Translations under genes and position numbers: made by a program
Shown: positions 35,808-45,354 of the stretch, in pieces
Layout: each line of letters starts with the position of its first letter
Position numbering within the stretch: the stretch's first letter is position 1
NCBI GenBank assembly: GCA_024663395.1
Contig: JANFAH010000028.1
Span: 682,001-746,000, forward strand
Direction: 5' to 3'
Source of the DNA: Pisolithus tinctorius
Lineage: Eukaryota > Basidiomycota > Agaricomycetes > Boletales > Pisolithaceae
Length of the DNA stretch: 64,000 nucleotides
Notes under the pieces: model-generated
What the model saw: the letters and a program-made list of their open reading frames with translations, nothing else
Told to the model about the DNA's origin: nothing
Database searches by the model: none

Positions 35808-37621
35808 TGTGAGTCAAAGTGAGGTTCAGTGGTGGAAACCAACCAAAACCAACACAAAAGACAATGAAAGCGAGTGGTGGTGTGCCTATGCGGTACCTAG
35901 ATGGTGGAACCTGTTCTTTGGGAGGGTTTTTTGCGAACTACAACACTCAAAGATGAGTGCTGAGGGTTGGGGGTGCTCCTGACGAAGAAGGAGCAGGAAT
36001 GCGAGAGGAAGCGATGGGGTAGACTGCTGTCAGCCTACAGAAGGATGGATGACGACTTAATTCGATGCTCTGAGCTGCACCGAGCTCAGGGAGGACTTGG
36101 AGCGAAGTAGATTGATGATAGATGAGAATAAGCAAAGTAGACGATAGTTAGACCCTTAATAAAGTCTCAACTATCGAAGCTGCTGAGTGATTTACTGAAT
36201 GATAATAAAATGCGAGCAAGAGGGGCTCTCTGATGTCTTTTTTTTTTTTTTTGCTACCTAAGTACAGTGATTTATATACAGTACAGGGGCGTTGCCTATG
36301 GAAAACAAGGTGCAAACACTTGGTAAGTGATTGGTAACTGATGAGTAAGGAATGTAAGCGGTGGGTAATCATCTTAGAAAGCATTGGTGAGCATTGGTAA
36401 GGATAAGTAAGCCAAAAGGCGAAGAATCAGTAAGCAAGGGCAAAAGATTGGTAAGTATTGGCAATAGGTGAGTCAAAGACAGTCAGAATGTCAAAGTATG
36501 AGTCAAGTAATGTCAGAAACTGGGAAAGTGCACTGGAATCGCATTAGGGGGAGGCTGTGCATGTCACATCTCGAAGAGATCGTTTCTGGGCCAAAGTGGG
36601 ATGACAGAGAGGCAGCGCTGATCTGATGCCAATATAGTACATCCAAAAGCAGACAGGGTGAGTCAGATGTCAACAGGGGTCAAGCTTTGGGGGTCTGTGG
36701 GGTGACAGGAGCATAAGGGATCGCAACTTTCTCCCCCTTACTGTCCTCTCAGTGAAGCAAATAAAAACTTCATGAATGAGGCTCTGTTGGAAGAGAGGAT
36801 GAAGGGGGAGCGTCTTCTGCTGTATCTTGCAACAAGGAGGCAAGATGTGCATCATACTCATCATGGATGTGATCAGGGAGAGTGGAGAACAGTAGATTAT
36901 ACTGTAGCTGTCGCAATTTTGGAAGAATGATGGACGAGACTGGTATGAAGACATTGCAGGGAGCAGGGAGGAAGGATCCATATGCTTCTTGGACTGGAGA
37001 GACTGAAACGACCACATAAGACCTTTCCAAGCGAACGACAGACCTGAGGCGACCAAAGAATGTCCTCCTAGAGGTCATACTGACAAAAAGAACACACTGT
37101 CCAAGCTGGATGGGCTGAGAGGGGGCAGACGAGGGTGGGATGTACCAGGATGCTTCAGGACGGAAGCTAGTAGGAACTCCTGGTAGATATATGTAGCCAT
37201 GGTCCCTAGCAAAGGGGACAAGTGAAATGATTGATGTGGAGGCGGCCATATCAGAAGAATTAGCGAAATGAGCATCTTTTGGAGGGAGTGCTGTAGAAAC
37301 GTGTGGAGTGCGCAAATCCTTTCCAATCTTGGAAGGTAGGATCGCGTGGCTGAGCACTACAAGCGAGTGTGGGAATGGTTTCGGTGTCTGCAGAATTGGC
37401 AGAGATATGTCGAAAACCAGAATGCCGTACACGGGCGCTTAAGAACTTTATTGGCGCTTAACTTGCTTCCTCCTTTTTCTTTGGCATTGACAACTCGTTC
37501 TTGTGCGAGGGATGACTGCCGACATTTCTGGCCGTCCTTCTTCGCATGAGGGCTATGGTCTTCATCTCCATTCATCAGCTACATCCATGTCCACCTCACC
37601 AAACACCTTTGGTGTGTGACA
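35808..37621 (-). repeat. 3' LTR of the inner element (left copy)
   Basis: 1814 bp, unusually long for a fungal Ty3-type LTR. On the minus strand it contains a 220-codon ORF (36770-37432), then a TATATAAA box (36271-36278) and a poly-A run of 15. The TATA position implies a U3 of about 1.35 kb. Confidence 0.93.
36770..37432 (-). CDS. LTR-encoded ORF (left copy), unrecognised
   Basis: 220 codons from MYGILVFDISLP to PTEPHS, in the sense orientation of the inner element and inside the U3 part of its LTR. The composition looks coding: blocks such as DHGYIYLPGVPTSFRPEASW, VRLERSYVVVSVSPVQEAYG and LLFSTLPDHIHDEYDAHLAS are well mixed, with an acidic Pro/Ser tail. I recognise no family. The same ORF is intact in the other LTR. 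It may be a captured gene or an exaptable LTR protein. Its own promoter would have to lie in the first 190 bp of the LTR or outside it. Confidence 0.5.
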   Translation of the reverse strand: MYGILVFDISLPILQTPKPFPHSLVVLSHAILPSKIGKDLRTPHVSTALPPKDAHFANSSDMAASTSIISLVPFARDHGYIYLPGVPTSFRPEASWYIPPSSAPSQPIQLGQCVLFVSMTSRRTFFGRLRSVVRLERSYVVVSVSPVQEAYGSFLPAPCNVFIPVSSIILPKLRQLQYNLLFSTLPDHIHDEYDAHLASLLQDTAEDAPPSSSLPTEPHS

Positions 37622-37758
37622 TCCACCGGCAAGAAGAAATGCAATCGTCCCCGATTGCGACCAATGCAGGGAACCCAGGGAAAACAGAAAAATCCGAACG
37701 AAATGAAAAAAAAGAATGAGAGAGGATAAGGGTAAGAAATCAAAAGAGAAAGGAGAAA

Positions 37759-40700
37759 TCATGAATAGTCATCTGAGTCGTAGTCATTTTCGTTATTGTG
37801 TTCTTGGTTTTCCTCATCTTCATCTTCAGCGTCATTTTCATCATCATTGTTATTGCTGTTACTTTCTTCTTCTTCAATATCTCTTTCCATAATTTCTGGT
37901 AGACGAGTGTGTCGAGAATAATAGGGGATGAGTCGAAATGCTGCGATTCCTCGAGCAGAAATGGTGCCATCGAGTTCTTTAACGACATAGGATCCTCCCT
38001 TGGTGCGACGAACAACCTCATAGGGACCAAGGTAGCGTGGCTTTGACTTACGATCCAGTTCCTTTTCTATCTGAGTGTTGCGAACCAATACCAAGTCTCC
38101 TGGCTCATAAGCAGACTTCACCAATCGTAATGCATACCTCTTCTCAAACTGACCCTTGGAGCGCAAACGAGATCTCTGCAGAGTGGTGAAAGCGGCATTG
38201 ATGTCCTCTTCTCTCTTCTCCAACTGACGAATGCGAAGTGCAAGGAGCTCCTGAGAAGTCATTCCAGACCGGAATCCTTCAACGAGATATGTAGACTCAA
38301 AGAGATCGAAGGGCAAGACAGGATCAAGACCATGGAGCAAGAAGTAAGGGCTGAACCCAGTGGAGCGACGGGTAGTAACCTTGTCTGCGAAGAAAGCATG
38401 ATGAACCTTGGAAGGCCAGAGCGAAAGGTCTCCTTCACAAGCCTTGATGATAGCTTCTCTGATAACAAAGTGTCCATGCTCTACAACTCCATTTGCCTTT
38501 GAATTATATGGGGAGATGCGAATCTGTGGAATGGAATAGTGCTTCATGAGTTTCTCAAAGGCACCCTTGACCTCACTGCCATTATCTGTGACAACCTGCG
38601 CAATTACACCATAACGACAGAAGACCTCTTCCCAGAAGAACTTAGCGAGACTGTCTGCATTAGCATGTCGAAGAGCATGACCTTCTGCAGCGAGGGAAAG
38701 ATCATCTCGAGCTGCAACAAGATAGCGATATCCACGAGCTTTGGGCATGAGCATGACGTCAACATAAACCTTCATGAAGATTCTAGGGGAAGTGGAGATG
38801 GTGATGGGAACCTCTGCCTTACGAGTGCTTCGGATCTGGCACTCATGGCAGGAACGGACATGATGGGCGACATCTTGATAGAGCTGAGGCCAATAAAAGC
38901 GCTGTCTGACAGTCTGAAAGACTCCAAAGACTCCACGATGACCAAGTTCTTCATGAGCATGACTGAGGATCTGTGCATGGAGATCTGGGTCGAAGATGAC
39001 CTTAGCTGGAGGATGTGGACCTCGATGTTTAAAGAGCTGGTCTCCACAAAGGAAGAACTGGAGGGATCTGCGAATGAAGCGCTTGCGAGCAGTGTTGGAA
39101 GGGAATGGTGGTAGTTCTGTTGTTCGAAGGAAGTGGAGGATTCTACGTAAAAGGACATCCTGGGATGTATCATTGGAAAGGAAGGATGGGAGGGTCATGA
39201 CATTGTACAGAAGGGGACGGGCATCTGCGAAAAGAATACTCTCCAACCACTCATCAGCTTCTTCTGCATCGGCCTTGCCTTCTTCATAGTCCTCTTCAGT
39301 GGGCTGACGTCTAGAAAGTGCATCTGGGGCTCGATGTCGAATAGCAGGGACGTGAACAAGCTTAAAGTCGAAGAGTAGGACACCCTCAATCCAGCGATTG
39401 ATGGTCGCATTAGGCTGAAGATCTGGATCATTGAGCATACCTTTGATGTACTTTGCATCAACCTCTACCCATAGGTGATGAACGCCATAGAGATATAGAC
39501 GATAATGACGAAGCGCTCTGAAAAGACCGTATAGTTCGAGCTTAGGCTGACTGTAGTGAGATTCACGTTCGTTGATGGGAAGCGATCCATAGCGAGCAGG
39601 ACGTTTGCGACCTTCATTGTCATACTGAGACAGAATGAATCCAATGGCAACGTTACTGGTATCAACAGAAAGAACGACTGGCAGGTCAGATGAGTAGTCG
39701 ATGGGGCGAAGGGCAGGAGCAGATGAGACGGCAAGCTTCAAGGCATCGAACGCATCTTGCTGGGCCTGACCCCAGACGAATGGAGTATTCTTGCGATAGA
39801 GATCAATGAGTGGACGAGCCAACTGCGAATAGTTCGCAATCCAGATGCGAACAGTACCACAGAGACCTAGGAATGAGTGAACATCCTTGGGAGTGGCGAG
39901 TGTCGGCCAGTTGACGACCTTCTTCACCTTATTGTCATCAGGAGAGTGACCATGAGGATGGCATGCCTGGCCAAGAATGACAACACGAGGCTGGCAGATC
40001 TGAGATTTCGTGCCAGAGAACGTTCCACCAGCACGAGCGAACCGATGCATTACTCTATGCACGTCTACAGCATGTTCCCAAATGAAGCGACGGATGCTGG
40101 GATTCTCGGGTAACATTTCGGCATTGCCATCGGCATCTTCATAACGAGTTGCAGGACCCTTGATAGGCAAGTCATCAATGAAAACGTTCGCAACGTGAGG
40201 GATTTCATCCTGTAGAATGAACGCTGTACAATTCTGAAATTCCGATGGTGAGTTGGTGTAGCCTTGAGGCATGGCAGTATGGCGCAGTAGGCCAAGAGGC
40301 GTCATGAAGGACGTTAGATCTCGGCTATCGGGGTGGAGTTGGCGTGCATCAAAACCTGAAAATAGATCAAAGACGGTGTAGCATTGTCGACCAGCAAATG
40401 GCTCCACAAAGTCATCCAATATCGGCGGAACACCAGCGTCCTGAATGGTAACCTTATTCAGAGGCTGTAGATCGTGGACGATGCGGATCTTTCCATTCTT
40501 CTTCATGACACAGAACCACCTGGAGCGATAGGATGACTGGGCCAGTTGGTAGAGTCCGGCAGCGATCTTCTCCTGAAGAAGCTGTATGACACGTTCTCTT
40601 ATGCCAGGGGGAATTGGAATGTTACGGAACTCCCATGGTTCGTGTGGTAGGACAGGGATTATGTAAGGCGAAAAGTAGTTGGAGCGGAAGTTTCCTCTCT

Positions 40701-41202
40701 CAGATTCATCGAACGCCAAGGCACGTTCATTTAGCTTCATCACATGTGAAAAAAGTTTTTCCTCTTCTGGCCAGAGAAAGCCATCAATGTTAACCTTCAT
40801 GGAAGCCAGGCGCTCTTGAGTAAGCCTCCTCGTGGGAACAAAGGTCGGAGGGTGACGAGTAAGTGGTGTGAGTGATGCGAGGGGGTCTTCTGGAAATCGA
40901 CGATGGACTCGAGCGTCTTCTGGATAGACTCCTGGCACTGGTTTGACTTTACGGTCGACACGCTTGTATGCCCTGTAAACTGACTGGCTTGTTTCGCAGT
41001 CTACGACATCTGTATCTGTTACAAGTTTTCGTCTAAAGTGTAGTAAATCAAGAAAATCGGATAAGGAATAGAAAAAGTGAAGCTGTTTTTCGGTTTTCTG
41101 AATAGGAAGCAGATCTGGTGTTTTTGAAAGATTAGATAATGAAGAAGAGGAAGAAGAATCGAGATAAAAAGAGCTTTGAAACTTCGAAACTGAGGGAGGC
41201 AT
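37759..41202 (-). CDS. inner element ORF2: RT, RNase H, integrase
   Basis: 1147 codons, uninterrupted. RT covers roughly residues 195-420: SSYRSRWFCVMKKNGKIRIV, LQPLNKVTIQDAGVP, FDLFSGFDARQL, MPQGYTNSPSEFQ, and the active site FIDD at 341-344 where most Ty3 elements have YxDD. RNase H follows from about residue 500 (VLSVDTSNVAIGFILSQ, the YSQPKLELYGL block). Integrase has the HHCC zinc region (HAHEELGHRG...CHECQ) and a catalytic core with VDVM, VVTDNGSE and NGVVEHGHF (the D, D and E). The acidic C-terminus (many Asp/Glu/Asn) is not an obvious chromodomain. It begins 127 nt after ORF1 ends; how it is translated is not clear. Confidence 0.92.
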   Translation of the reverse strand: MPPSVSKFQSSFYLDSSSSSSLSNLSKTPDLLPIQKTEKQLHFFYSLSDFLDLLHFRRKLVTDTDVVDCETSQSVYRAYKRVDRKVKPVPGVYPEDARVHRRFPEDPLASLTPLTRHPPTFVPTRRLTQERLASMKVNIDGFLWPEEEKLFSHVMKLNERALAFDESERGNFRSNYFSPYIIPVLPHEPWEFRNIPIPPGIRERVIQLLQEKIAAGLYQLAQSSYRSRWFCVMKKNGKIRIVHDLQPLNKVTIQDAGVPPILDDFVEPFAGRQCYTVFDLFSGFDARQLHPDSRDLTSFMTPLGLLRHTAMPQGYTNSPSEFQNCTAFILQDEIPHVANVFIDDLPIKGPATRYEDADGNAEMLPENPSIRRFIWEHAVDVHRVMHRFARAGGTFSGTKSQICQPRVVILGQACHPHGHSPDDNKVKKVVNWPTLATPKDVHSFLGLCGTVRIWIANYSQLARPLIDLYRKNTPFVWGQAQQDAFDALKLAVSSAPALRPIDYSSDLPVVLSVDTSNVAIGFILSQYDNEGRKRPARYGSLPINERESHYSQPKLELYGLFRALRHYRLYLYGVHHLWVEVDAKYIKGMLNDPDLQPNATINRWIEGVLLFDFKLVHVPAIRHRAPDALSRRQPTEEDYEEGKADAEEADEWLESILFADARPLLYNVMTLPSFLSNDTSQDVLLRRILHFLRTTELPPFPSNTARKRFIRRSLQFFLCGDQLFKHRGPHPPAKVIFDPDLHAQILSHAHEELGHRGVFGVFQTVRQRFYWPQLYQDVAHHVRSCHECQIRSTRKAEVPITISTSPRIFMKVYVDVMLMPKARGYRYLVAARDDLSLAAEGHALRHANADSLAKFFWEEVFCRYGVIAQVVTDNGSEVKGAFEKLMKHYSIPQIRISPYNSKANGVVEHGHFVIREAIIKACEGDLSLWPSKVHHAFFADKVTTRRSTGFSPYFLLHGLDPVLPFDLFESTYLVEGFRSGMTSQELLALRIRQLEKREEDINAAFTTLQRSRLRSKGQFEKRYALRLVKSAYEPGDLVLVRNTQIEKELDRKSKPRYLGPYEVVRRTKGGSYVVKELDGTISARGIAAFRLIPYYSRHTRLPEIMERDIEEEESNSNNNDDENDAEDEDEENQEHNNENDYDSDDYS

Positions 41203-41329
41203 AGTAAGTGGTGTTACAGGAGTACAAAAGCGAGGAAGTCTTTGTGAATTTAGGAGTTTAACGACTTCTCAGTCGAAGTGAGCAGCCAAAGAGTCAGTAA
41301 TACTATAAGTACAAGAAGAAACGCACAAA

Positions 41330-44300
41330 TCAATCACAAAAGATCTGAAGAAATAAATCGTGGGTGGTAGGAGTAAGTGGATGAATACATTTGTTTGGAT
41401 CGCATGGTATCTCTGGTTCTTCTGAGCCACAAACATCCTGGATGGTGACATACTCCTGGCCTGAAGTTGAAACTGGAGAGCTGGAGGCAGGAAAGTGATC
41501 TGGATATGAGATTGCTTCAAAGGGAGGAGGGTGTCCAGAGGCTGCAACGAAACCAATGGCCTTAGCAAGCATATGGAGGCCAGATTCCTGCGGTGCATTC
41601 GCATCTACCTCATCTTCATCACCTGCTACAACTGAAGCTCCTGGAGTGTAAGATTCATCTGACAAGGTCAAACGAGAGGAAGAATGGTCCATGCTGGTCT
41701 TGTTGTCATCACTTGACTGATCCTCCATAGCATCCTGTAAATGAGCAACCCATCCAGTAAAAGTACGATGCATGACAACATTGTTGTAAGGCACAGGCAT
41801 CGCAATTGGCACCTCATTGACGACAGCATCAGGTACAGTGGAAAGAACTGCAGGAGGCGATGGAGTGGGCATGAATGGGCTGGGCAGATGGAAGCGAGAG
41901 TTGGCACCAGTATTAAACATGTCTGAGGCGAGAGGAGAAAGTGTGGTGGGTATATCTGGGGATGGCTGGATTTCCTGACTGCTTCCTCGAATGTTAGACA
42001 CAACTGACTCGCAGTATGAAGTATCAAAGATGGACAGCAAAGCCTCAGAGTCTGGAGTCGCAGTATCTTCGGAGAACAGGAGGGAAGTGTGATGGGAAGC
42101 TTCATTGGGCTCTTCCTGCAAGATAACAACAGGTTCTGGCGATGAAGGAGAGGGAGTTTGAGGTGGAGCAGTGATGCCATTAGTTAATACAGGTGAAGCG
42201 GGTGGATCTAAGTCAGATGGCGGTTCCTGGGGCAGTGTTTCGCTCTGCTGAGTCGGAGATGGCTCTGGGATAAAATGGGGATAGAACCGGACATAAGCAG
42301 ACCCATCAACCTCATGATAATGGTCAACAGGTGCAGGAACCTGTTGGATCAAGCGAGTATGGAGCATCAGGAAGTCCTGGAAGTAGTTGCCTGATTCATC
42401 GGTACCTCTTTCTCCAGCAAGAGCATGGTTTGAGTCGAGATAAAGGGGTGATAAGTTGGGAGTGCGACATGTAAGACTGGTGAGCAGGGCAACAAGTGAC
42501 TGACGCTCTTCAGATCTGATCCTCTGACGAATCCTGGCAATGATATGGTTGTGCTCCAATCCATTCGTCTCAGTGGACTCCAACTCCTGCAGAAGTTGAT
42601 GCACAAACTCCGAAGGAAAGGGGCTCGAAGGAGGTGGAAAGGTATGAACTGGGATGGGCTGGAAGGCAGGGAATGCTGAAGTGACATCAAACCCATCTGC
42701 AGTTGACTCAGGATACAGAAGGGTGGAATGGAGCGACTGAGGGGGTGACTGCGAAGTTGATGGGGGTGGAGCGAAGATTATAGGGGAAACTCGATGAGGA
42801 GTACCAGCTGATACATCCATCATGCCTTCATCAACACCTTCCTGAGGTTGGGCAGGCTCTAGAGTCGCCATAAGTGTATCTGCAACAGTTCCAAGCTGAC
42901 CTTCAGTGACACACATCTCCAGGGGTCGCTCTGAATCAGCTCCAAAGACAACAAAGGTCCCAGACTCTCTCTCAACGATGCTAACCGAGTTTCCAAGGGC
43001 CCAAGGACGACCTAGGAGGAGATCAAAGCCAGCATTGGTGTCTGGGGCGACAAAAAGATTGGTCCAAGTCCTGGCAGCACCACAGAAGAGGGGGACATCT
43101 TGTACCAGGCCTTTCAGTGTCGAAATACCCCCCTTTGCATCTCGCATATTGACAGTTTGTGACATATCAATGGGCATGCGAATGACAGACTGAGCTATAC
43201 CTGATCTGACGACATTCAGGGTTGATCCAGAGTCAATGACACCTGTCACTCGTCGACCATTACAGGACAGATTGATGGTGATCAAGGGGCTAGATGTCAA
43301 TGCCAGATAAGAAGCCACAGGGGGAGTTCCATCGACAGCTGTCACAGATTTGATGGGCTGTTGCATCAGTGGCTGTCTCTTGAATCGCATCAGTTCCTGG
43401 AGGTGCTGAGAAACATCCCTGGAAGTGCCAATAACCTCCCCAACTGATACAGTCAAGGGAGTCGAAAGAATCCGATCTACAATGGCCTTGGAACTGGCAG
43501 ATTGCGAGAGGGATGAAGATAGGGATGTGGTAGCAGCAGGCTTTGACTTCTTGGGCTTTTCTGCAGAGACAGGGGCTTGTTCCGATGGCTTTGGGACAGA
43601 ATCATCTTCCATGATGGCATCATCTCTGGTTCCATCGAAGGCAGGGGCATGAACATCAACTGGAATGAAGACAGGAGCAAGTGGTGCTTTCTGTGGAGCA
43701 GGGATGGATGCAGAGGACGAAGGCTTAGGCATCTGGTTCTCTTTCTCTTTGCCATGCGAACGAGGTGGGACAAGGACACTGTCAAAGACAGCCTTTCTCT
43801 TCTCCTTGGTAATCTTGGTGGAACGATCCACAGCAGCGACGAGAGGTTCATCTTCCAACTCATAAATCTCAGCACTAGATTCTTCTTCGACGTCTTCATG
43901 GACAACAAAGCGAACCACATTGGCAGGCTGAGCTGCGGCCAGAGTGCGCTCATAGGCCTGGAGGATGGTCTCTTCACCATTGCGATAAATACGCTGCCCA
44001 TTGGGGTAAATAACTCGACGATTCTCATCACGTGCCAAGGAACCCTTCTGGACAAGATCGTTAACTGCTTCACAATTATCAAGACCATGACCTTCGACAC
44101 CACAGCCATAACAAGTGATGGTCCTTCTAGCAGGACGAGTCTGAGCTGGTGGAGTAGCAACGGGAGCAGCAGATGCAGCAGTAGGAGCAGGAGCAGGAGC
44201 AGGACAAAGAGATGGAGCACGAAGGACCTTCGCAGCATCAGGATCCATTTTAATGGCTCGATAATACAGGAGGGAGTAGTCTGGGTCACTAAGCGACATA

Positions 44301-45259
44301 CGAGACAGGGATTTGATCAAAGTTTCGACCTCATCCTGTTTGCGAGCAGTAGGAGCTTCTCTCTCCAAAGTTTCGAGGTTTCTTCTGGCTTCATGGGCAG
44401 GGAGTAGGGGTCGAACACTATCATCTCTACCATCAGAGCGATGAGAAGTGCTATTCTGGGGCTGAGGGGAATTAGGGGCAGCTCTGGGGCCAAGGAAATC
44501 GAGATCATCTGCATCAAAGCGATCACGACGAAGGACTTCTTCAGCAGACTGGCAGACATCTTCATAAGCGAAGGGCTTGCTTGTATCAAGGTTCGGATCC
44601 TTCAACCTAAGACGACTCTCGACCAGGCTATGAAAAACAGGAGACAAACCAGCCCAAAAATAGCGATTGTGCTCATCAACCGAGATCCTTCCCTTGTTCT
44701 TCAGCCAACCACCAATGCGAATGAAACCACGATTGTAAGCCCTAAAGTCTTGAAGCGTCATGATGGGCTGTAACCTAGACTCCAAAGCGAAGCTCTTGAG
44801 ATGCCTTTCGAAGAACCTTTCATCCGATAGATCAGCATCGAAGTACTTGAGGAGATCAGCCTTCAAGTTAGCCCAGTTAGGAGCATAATAGTGCGCCATT
44901 CCTTCGATAATCTCCCTAACCCGAGCATTACAGTATTGGAGGATCGACTCAACCATTTCCTGGTCAGAACTGACATTATGGAAAGCACAGAGTCGCTCAT
45001 AGTGGTCCAGGAAAGTGCGAACATGGGTATGGTCTCCTTGGAAGAGTTCTGGAGCAGATTTCATGCCAAGCAAGGGCAAGGTAAGGACAGAGCGAGCAGG
45101 AGGAACAGCAACAGCTGGAGGAGCTGTTGGAGGCATGGGTGGATAAATAGCAGAGGTAGTAGACGACATAGAAGCGAGATATATGGTGGATTTACAGGCA
45201 AGATTCAATGAAACACGGAGGACAGGAGTTGGGATTGGAAAAGCGATAGACTTTGGCAA
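41330..45259 (-). CDS. inner element ORF1: Gag with zinc knuckle and protease
   Basis: 1309 codons. The start may be the internal ATG near 45169 (MSSTTSAIYPPMPP). The Gag region includes LFQGDHTHVRTFLDHYERLC and YFWAGLSPVFHSLVESRLRL. One CCHC zinc knuckle is CYGCGVEGHGLDNC. A retropepsin-like domain carries VIDSGSTLNVV and later DLLLGRPWALG. About 480 residues after the protease are rich in Pro, Ser and Thr with no recognised domain. Placing the protease at the Gag end, separate from ORF2, is part of this element's layout. Confidence 0.9.
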   Translation of the reverse strand: MPKSIAFPIPTPVLRVSLNLACKSTIYLASMSSTTSAIYPPMPPTAPPAVAVPPARSVLTLPLLGMKSAPELFQGDHTHVRTFLDHYERLCAFHNVSSDQEMVESILQYCNARVREIIEGMAHYYAPNWANLKADLLKYFDADLSDERFFERHLKSFALESRLQPIMTLQDFRAYNRGFIRIGGWLKNKGRISVDEHNRYFWAGLSPVFHSLVESRLRLKDPNLDTSKPFAYEDVCQSAEEVLRRDRFDADDLDFLGPRAAPNSPQPQNSTSHRSDGRDDSVRPLLPAHEARRNLETLEREAPTARKQDEVETLIKSLSRMSLSDPDYSLLYYRAIKMDPDAAKVLRAPSLCPAPAPAPTAASAAPVATPPAQTRPARRTITCYGCGVEGHGLDNCEAVNDLVQKGSLARDENRRVIYPNGQRIYRNGEETILQAYERTLAAAQPANVVRFVVHEDVEEESSAEIYELEDEPLVAAVDRSTKITKEKRKAVFDSVLVPPRSHGKEKENQMPKPSSSASIPAPQKAPLAPVFIPVDVHAPAFDGTRDDAIMEDDSVPKPSEQAPVSAEKPKKSKPAATTSLSSSLSQSASSKAIVDRILSTPLTVSVGEVIGTSRDVSQHLQELMRFKRQPLMQQPIKSVTAVDGTPPVASYLALTSSPLITINLSCNGRRVTGVIDSGSTLNVVRSGIAQSVIRMPIDMSQTVNMRDAKGGISTLKGLVQDVPLFCGAARTWTNLFVAPDTNAGFDLLLGRPWALGNSVSIVERESGTFVVFGADSERPLEMCVTEGQLGTVADTLMATLEPAQPQEGVDEGMMDVSAGTPHRVSPIIFAPPPSTSQSPPQSLHSTLLYPESTADGFDVTSAFPAFQPIPVHTFPPPSSPFPSEFVHQLLQELESTETNGLEHNHIIARIRQRIRSEERQSLVALLTSLTCRTPNLSPLYLDSNHALAGERGTDESGNYFQDFLMLHTRLIQQVPAPVDHYHEVDGSAYVRFYPHFIPEPSPTQQSETLPQEPPSDLDPPASPVLTNGITAPPQTPSPSSPEPVVILQEEPNEASHHTSLLFSEDTATPDSEALLSIFDTSYCESVVSNIRGSSQEIQPSPDIPTTLSPLASDMFNTGANSRFHLPSPFMPTPSPPAVLSTVPDAVVNEVPIAMPVPYNNVVMHRTFTGWVAHLQDAMEDQSSDDNKTSMDHSSSRLTLSDESYTPGASVVAGDEDEVDANAPQESGLHMLAKAIGFVAASGHPPPFEAISYPDHFPASSSPVSTSGQEYVTIQDVCGSEEPEIPCDPNKCIHPLTPTTHDLFLQIFCD

Positions 45260-45334
45260 TTATGACGACCTAGGAGGCAGGAATATGAAGGATGCGAACA
45301 CGAACAAGGTTTTTCTTGATCCAGGAATGACCAC

Positions 45335-45352
45335 CCCTCGCGGTGGGCTCCA
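45335..45352 (-). other. probable primer-binding site of the inner element
   Basis: Two bases inside the right LTR the minus strand reads TGGAGCCCACCGCGAGGG, which is the pattern expected for pairing with the 3' end of a tRNA (CCA end). The tRNA identity is not determined. It confirms that the right LTR is the 5' LTR of this element. Confidence 0.65.
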
Positions 45353-45354
45353 GA

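Noticed and set aside
37622..37660. Polypurine tract of the inner element
   Set aside because: The sequence before the 3' LTR on the minus strand is not purine-rich (TTCTTCTTGCCGGTGGA), so I could not assign a tract.
43477..44407. Frames of about 270 codons overlapping inner element ORF1
   Set aside because: Leu/Ser-rich shadows of the Gag-protease frame, without motifs.
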